41,904 bases of DNA. It comes from a virus. The stretch lies in IMG/VR virus record IMGVR_UViG_3300046530_000105, positions 1-41,904 of that record. The stretch is one strand, 5' to 3'. Shown in pieces: positions 39,553 through 41,904 of the stretch. The position numbers were made by a program, and so were the translations under genes. Position 1 is the first letter of the stretch. Every line of letters begins with the position of its first letter. Below the pieces are notes generated by a model that saw nothing but the letters and a program-made list of their open reading frames with translations, was not told the origin of the DNA and did no database searches.

Positions 39553-40064
39553 GCCCCGCCAGTCTGAAGCTGCTGATCGCCGGCATGGCCGTGGCGTTGA
39601 TCCTGGCCATGAGCGCTACGTGGAAGGTGCAGGACTGGCGGTATAGCGGTCAGCTCGCCGATCAGGCCAATGCGCATCTATCCGACCTGGCGAAGATCGG
39701 CAGCGCGGCCGCGGACCAGGTTCAGGCAGAGCAACGCAAGCGTCTGGCCCTGGAACAGCAACTGACCAGCAGTGACCAAACCCACCACCGAGCACTCACC
39801 GATGCCCAACGTAATCAAGATCGCCTGCGCGATCGCCTCGCTACTGCTGATGTCCGGCTGTCAGTCCTCCTCGCCGAGGATCCTGCCAGTTGCAACGCAG
39901 TGCCTCCCGCCGCCGGCGCCGTCGGCGTGGTTCATGGAGCCCGTCGAGCCCAACTTGACCCAGCGCATGCTCAACGAATTATCGCCATCACCGACGAAGG
40001 GGACAGGGGGCTGATCGCGCTGAAGGCGTGCCAGGCGTATGTCAGGGCGCTGAATCAGCGATAG
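39549..40064 (+). CDS. Rz: i-spanin (Rz-like)
   Basis: 171 residues. A single N-terminal membrane anchor (LKLLIAGMAVALILAMSATW, near 6-25) is followed by a long periplasmic coiled coil (YSGQLADQANAHLSDLAKIG, EQRKRLALEQQLTSSDQTHHRALTD). This is the inner-membrane spanin build. The o-spanin gene is embedded in the +1 frame. Together they fuse the inner and outer membranes in the last step of lysis. Confidence 0.9.
   Translation: MSPASLKLLIAGMAVALILAMSATWKVQDWRYSGQLADQANAHLSDLAKIGSAAADQVQAEQRKRLALEQQLTSSDQTHHRALTDAQRNQDRLRDRLATADVRLSVLLAEDPASCNAVPPAAGAVGVVHGARRAQLDPAHAQRIIAITDEGDRGLIALKACQAYVRALNQR
39802..40014 (+). CDS. Rz1: o-spanin lipoprotein (Rz1-like), embedded in Rz
   Basis: 70 residues from the ATG at 39802, entirely inside the Rz gene in another frame. 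The signal MPNVIKIACAIASLLLMSGC ends in lipobox LMSGC with C20, and the mature part is short and proline-rich (CLPPPAPSAWFMEPVEPNLT), as in Rz1. A start ten codons earlier is possible, but this one gives a normal-length signal. Confidence 0.9.
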   Translation: MPNVIKIACAIASLLLMSGCQSSSPRILPVATQCLPPPAPSAWFMEPVEPNLTQRMLNELSPSPTKGTGG

Positions 40065-40734
40065 GGCGGATCAGTTCAGGGCCCTGATTGCGCACGTTGC
40101 CGACGGCGCGGTCCACCTTGAACCACTCGAAGACCTCCGCCGGCTCACCCTGCTGCAGGACTATTTGCTCAGCCCGCTCCTTGGGCGTGGCTGGGTCCAG
40201 CCATTCCCGGGCAAGCTCAGGCGTCAGCACCACGGGCCGTCGGTCGTGGATGTCTATCATGCCGCCCTCGCTGTCGGCGGTGATGATGACGAAGCCGTCG
40301 TGCTGGCCGGGCTCGTGGCCACCGGTTGGGAATTGGCCTATGGCGGCGCAGAATATCGGCGCCTGGTCCCGCCGGCGGATCAGGTAGGGCTGCTTCTTCG
40401 GTCCGGCCTCATCGACCCACTCAAACCAGTTGTTGATCGGAGTGATGGCGCGGTTCGGCCAGATCGACCGGTAGAAGGGGCCGTGGGCGACTTTCTCGAC
40501 CCGGGCATTGATTGGTGCTGCCCGGTCTTTGGCCCAGGCCGGCCGCCAGCCCCAGGACACCATGTCGGCGTGCAGAACGTCGTCCTCCTGGTGAAAGAGG
40601 GCGAGCTGCTGCGACGGCGCACCGTTGTACCTCCCCAGCGGCATGTCTCCGGCGGAATTGACCAAGGCGTTTGGCATGCTCAAGGCCGCCACGAAGTCGT
40701 GAATGCCCGTGTATTGCGAGAGTCGCCCGCACAT
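40042..40734 (-). CDS. SRAP-type protein (YedK/HMCES family)
   Basis: 230 residues from the ATG at 40734 (AGGAG 8 nt upstream). The family residues are complete: catalytic C2 in MCGR, N76 in INARVE, E105 in WFEW and H163 in DIHDRRP. SRAP proteins form a thiazolidine cross-link through Cys2 to abasic sites in single-stranded DNA and so shield them. The gene is the second of a leftward pair behind a LexA box, so it should be induced by DNA damage, as the prophage itself is. The last 23 bp overlap the end of Rz, tail to tail. Confidence 0.93.
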   Translation of the reverse strand: MCGRLSQYTGIHDFVAALSMPNALVNSAGDMPLGRYNGAPSQQLALFHQEDDVLHADMVSWGWRPAWAKDRAAPINARVEKVAHGPFYRSIWPNRAITPINNWFEWVDEAGPKKQPYLIRRRDQAPIFCAAIGQFPTGGHEPGQHDGFVIITADSEGGMIDIHDRRPVVLTPELAREWLDPATPKERAEQIVLQQGEPAEVFEWFKVDRAVGNVRNQGPELIRPIADSAP

Positions 40735-40751
40735 GACGCCTGCTCCTGTAG

Positions 40752-41132
40752 TCACCTTGGCTGGGTGCTCGTGAGTATGCTCTCTGGAAGCCTCTCACCC
40801 TCGCGAACCTTGAGCTGCCGGTACAGCTCGGCGACCAGCTGGTTATGCGCCATTTGATCGCCGTTCGATTTATTCATCAGTTCGACATATCGAAGATGCT
40901 CGGAATTCCACGCCCATTTCGCCTTCTCTAGCTCAGCCCGAAGCCTGGCGCACTCCTTAGCCTCGGTCGCGTGCATTTCCACCAGGCCAAAAATGTCCTG
41001 GCGCGCCTTACGTAACTGGGTGGTCAGTTCCTGCACCTCGTTCTCCAGCATTCGACAGGATTGTCTGTACATCTCCAGCGGTGTGGGGCAGCCAAGCCAA
41101 TCGCTGGTGTCTTCAATTTCAAACGGGTCCAT
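40752..41132 (-). CDS. Coiled-coil protein in an SOS-regulated pair with SRAP
   Basis: 126 residues from the ATG at 41132, which has AAGG 8 nt upstream; another ATG two codons earlier is too close to that site. After a short acidic start (MDPFEIEDTSDWLGCP), most of the protein is heptad helix (LENEVQELTTQLRKARQDIFGLVEMHATEAKECARLRAELEKAKW, span about 28-75). No enzyme motif is visible. A LexA box lies 19 bp upstream of the start, and SRAP follows after 17 bp. The shared control suggests a joint DNA-damage function. Confidence 0.75.
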   Translation of the reverse strand: MDPFEIEDTSDWLGCPTPLEMYRQSCRMLENEVQELTTQLRKARQDIFGLVEMHATEAKECARLRAELEKAKWAWNSEHLRYVELMNKSNGDQMAHNQLVAELYRQLKVREGERLPESILTSTQPR

Positions 41133-41151
41133 GACCATGCCTTGCTTTGTA

Positions 41152-41167
41152 CTGTTTGGATATACAG
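41152..41167. promoter_or_regulatory. LexA (SOS) box upstream of the coiled-coil/SRAP pair
   Basis: CTGTTTGGATATACAG matches CTGT-N8-ACAG, the LexA consensus of gamma-proteobacteria, and lies 19 bp before the first leftward start codon, where LexA would block transcription. The flanking A/T bases (TACTG...CAGTAA) extend the palindrome. Confidence 0.82.
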
Positions 41168-41380
41168 TAATCGAGGCGACTCCATAGGGGCGATGATGAG
41201 ACGACGAGCTGTAGGGTTTTGGGGGATGATCGGTCGGCAGGACGCCGGGGAGGGAGGTACCACTGTAGGAATATACAACGCTAAGTTATTGATTCTTATA
41301 GGATGGAAACGCTGTTTTTTCTAACGCTACGTGCAGGTGTTTTCCTTTAATTTTCATAGAGTTACACTCGATTCACGGTC
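41168..41380. other. Non-coding phage arm beside attR
   Basis: About 210 bp without a credible gene. AACGCT occurs three times in the same orientation (41277-41282, 41308-41313, 41323-41328), and the last 100 bp are AT-rich. Such short repeats beside the core may be integrase or Xis arm sites on the other attP arm; they differ from the TTTGCAAAACT repeats near attL. Confidence 0.45.
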
Positions 41381-41491
41381 ACCTTGACATGGTGGGGGTC
41401 GTTGGTTCGAGTCCAATCGCGCCTACCAAACAAAATCCGCTCTGCTGGGCGGTCTAGAAGGGCTCACCGAAAGGTGGGCCCTTTTTTGTTG
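41381..41491. other. attR: right copy of the attachment repeat with a tRNA remnant
   Basis: Identical to 1-111. It contains the tRNA-Val 3' half (41381-41428), but the sequence before it does not form the D-arm or 5' acceptor strand, so it is no functional tRNA. The crossover therefore lies within the repeat from the anticodon stem onward. Confidence 0.93.
41460..41487 (+). terminator. Second copy of the tRNA terminator
   Basis: Same 9-bp stem, GAAA loop and T6 as at 80-107. In attR it no longer serves the tRNA but could end transcripts leaving the prophage rightward. Confidence 0.85.
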
Positions 41492-41513
41492 GCGTACACA
41501 TAAGGACATGGTC

Positions 41514-41904
41514 ATGCGGGTTGTCACTTCCGTAACTTTTCTTGCTTTAGCACTTGCTGGTTGCTCTGGAATACCTTCAGTTCCATACGAAGAGCCTGCT
41601 CAATCAGAGGGAGTGGCGCGTGTTCGCCTTATCACGAACTCTGATGTGTACGGAGATAGCGTCGTTGGCAGTTGTGCTCCTGCTACCCGGCATAAGATGG
41701 CTGAAGCCGGACGTTTCGGGCAGGACGGTACAGCGAGCATCAACTATCCGCAGTATCCCCTGAAGACGGCGAGCATTGGCATACCGAAAAGAGTTTGGCC
41801 CAGTCTTATCCAGTATGTCCCTGCAATTCGGATGGGAGAAGGGGCTTACAAAGAGGTCGTGACCGAGTATCGCGTCAGGACGGATTTGCCATTCCAGATT
41901 GCAA
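41514..41904 (+). CDS. Chromosomal lipoprotein gene, cut by the window end
   Basis: At least 130 residues, still open at the edge. AAGG lies 8 nt before the ATG at 41514. A lipoprotein signal MRVVTSVTFLALALAGC has lipobox LAGC with C17. The mature part contains SEGVARVRLITNSDVYGDSVVGSCAP and PQYPLKTASIGIPKR, with a further cysteine. It lies outside the attachment repeat, so it is host DNA downstream of tRNA-Val or cargo of a neighbouring element. The function is not recognisable. Confidence 0.75.
   Translation, partial: MRVVTSVTFLALALAGCSGIPSVPYEEPAQSEGVARVRLITNSDVYGDSVVGSCAPATRHKMAEAGRFGQDGTASINYPQYPLKTASIGIPKRVWPSLIQYVPAIRMGEGAYKEVVTEYRVRTDLPFQIA

Larger units (their letters stand above)
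1..41491. mobile_element. Integrated siphovirus prophage (HK97-type head, lambda-type tail)
   Basis: The element is bounded by perfect 111-bp direct repeats containing the 3' half of tRNA-Val(GAC). It holds integrase, excisionase, immunity, replication, lysis, packaging, head and tail genes in the usual lambdoid order, and each essential structural gene that I looked for is intact. No transposase or large deletion is visible, so the prophage looks potentially functional. Whether it is inducible cannot be read from the sequence. Confidence 0.96.

Noticed and set aside
41381-41428. Second tRNA-Val gene in attR
   Set aside because: Only the 3' half from the anticodon stem is present; the bases before it cannot form the D-arm or the 5' acceptor strand.

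Overview
The window is an almost complete temperate siphovirus prophage of about 41.4 kb with a little flanking chromosome on the right. The host looks like a Pseudomonas of the fluorescens/putida type: the DNA is GC-rich, the tRNA at the edge is a Pseudomonas-like tRNA-Val(GAC), and the intergenic motif CTGTGGGAGC recalls Pseudomonas REP elements. A perfect direct repeat of 111 bp (1-111 and 41381-41491), made of the 3' half of the tRNA gene plus its terminator, marks attL and attR. The prophage carries HK97-type head genes and lambda-type tail genes.

Layout. At the left end are the integrase and a probable excisionase, read leftward, next to three tandem 11-bp repeats. A leftward early operon of small, often ATGA-coupled genes follows (1.3-11.5 kb). 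It holds a DUF4406 protein, a C5 DNA methyltransferase, a PP-loop (PAPS-reductase-like) protein, a beta-class SPPY DNA methylase and a LuxR-type regulator. Three rightward genes are inserted in it (3242-3874, 7614-7862, 9219-9902); the first and third are AT-rich and look like morons. The immunity region (11.4-12.8 kb) has an S24-type CI repressor and a Cro-like protein. Five 15-bp operators are arranged as two on the left (OL-like) and three on the right (OR-like). The first leftward gene encodes a 41-residue basic peptide behind a boxB-like hairpin, the place where lambda has N.

The rightward early operon (12.9-17.6 kb) encodes a winged-helix replication protein, a DnaB-like helicase, a second complete tyrosine recombinase, a zinc-finger protein and a gene in the position of a late antiterminator. 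A strong terminator at 17.7 kb precedes the late operon: holin, HNH nuclease, terminase, portal, protease, capsid, connectors, tail tube, frameshifted tail chaperones, tape measure, gpM/L/K/I/J homologues, fibre genes, then SleB-type endolysin and Rz/Rz1. The lysis genes are therefore split between the two ends of the late operon. A lambda-type GGGAAAG slippery site joins the two chaperone frames. A periplasmic moron sits between the chaperones and the tape measure.

At the right end a leftward pair of genes (a coiled-coil protein and an SRAP/YedK-type protein) lies behind a LexA box. A second LexA box lies downstream of cro. Both tie the prophage to the host SOS response in addition to RecA-stimulated CI cleavage. 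After attR the window ends inside a chromosomal lipoprotein gene. No single strongly novel large system is evident. The best leads are the HEPN-like zinc-cluster moron, the N-like peptide, the SOS-driven SRAP pair, the second recombinase and several very small coupled genes.
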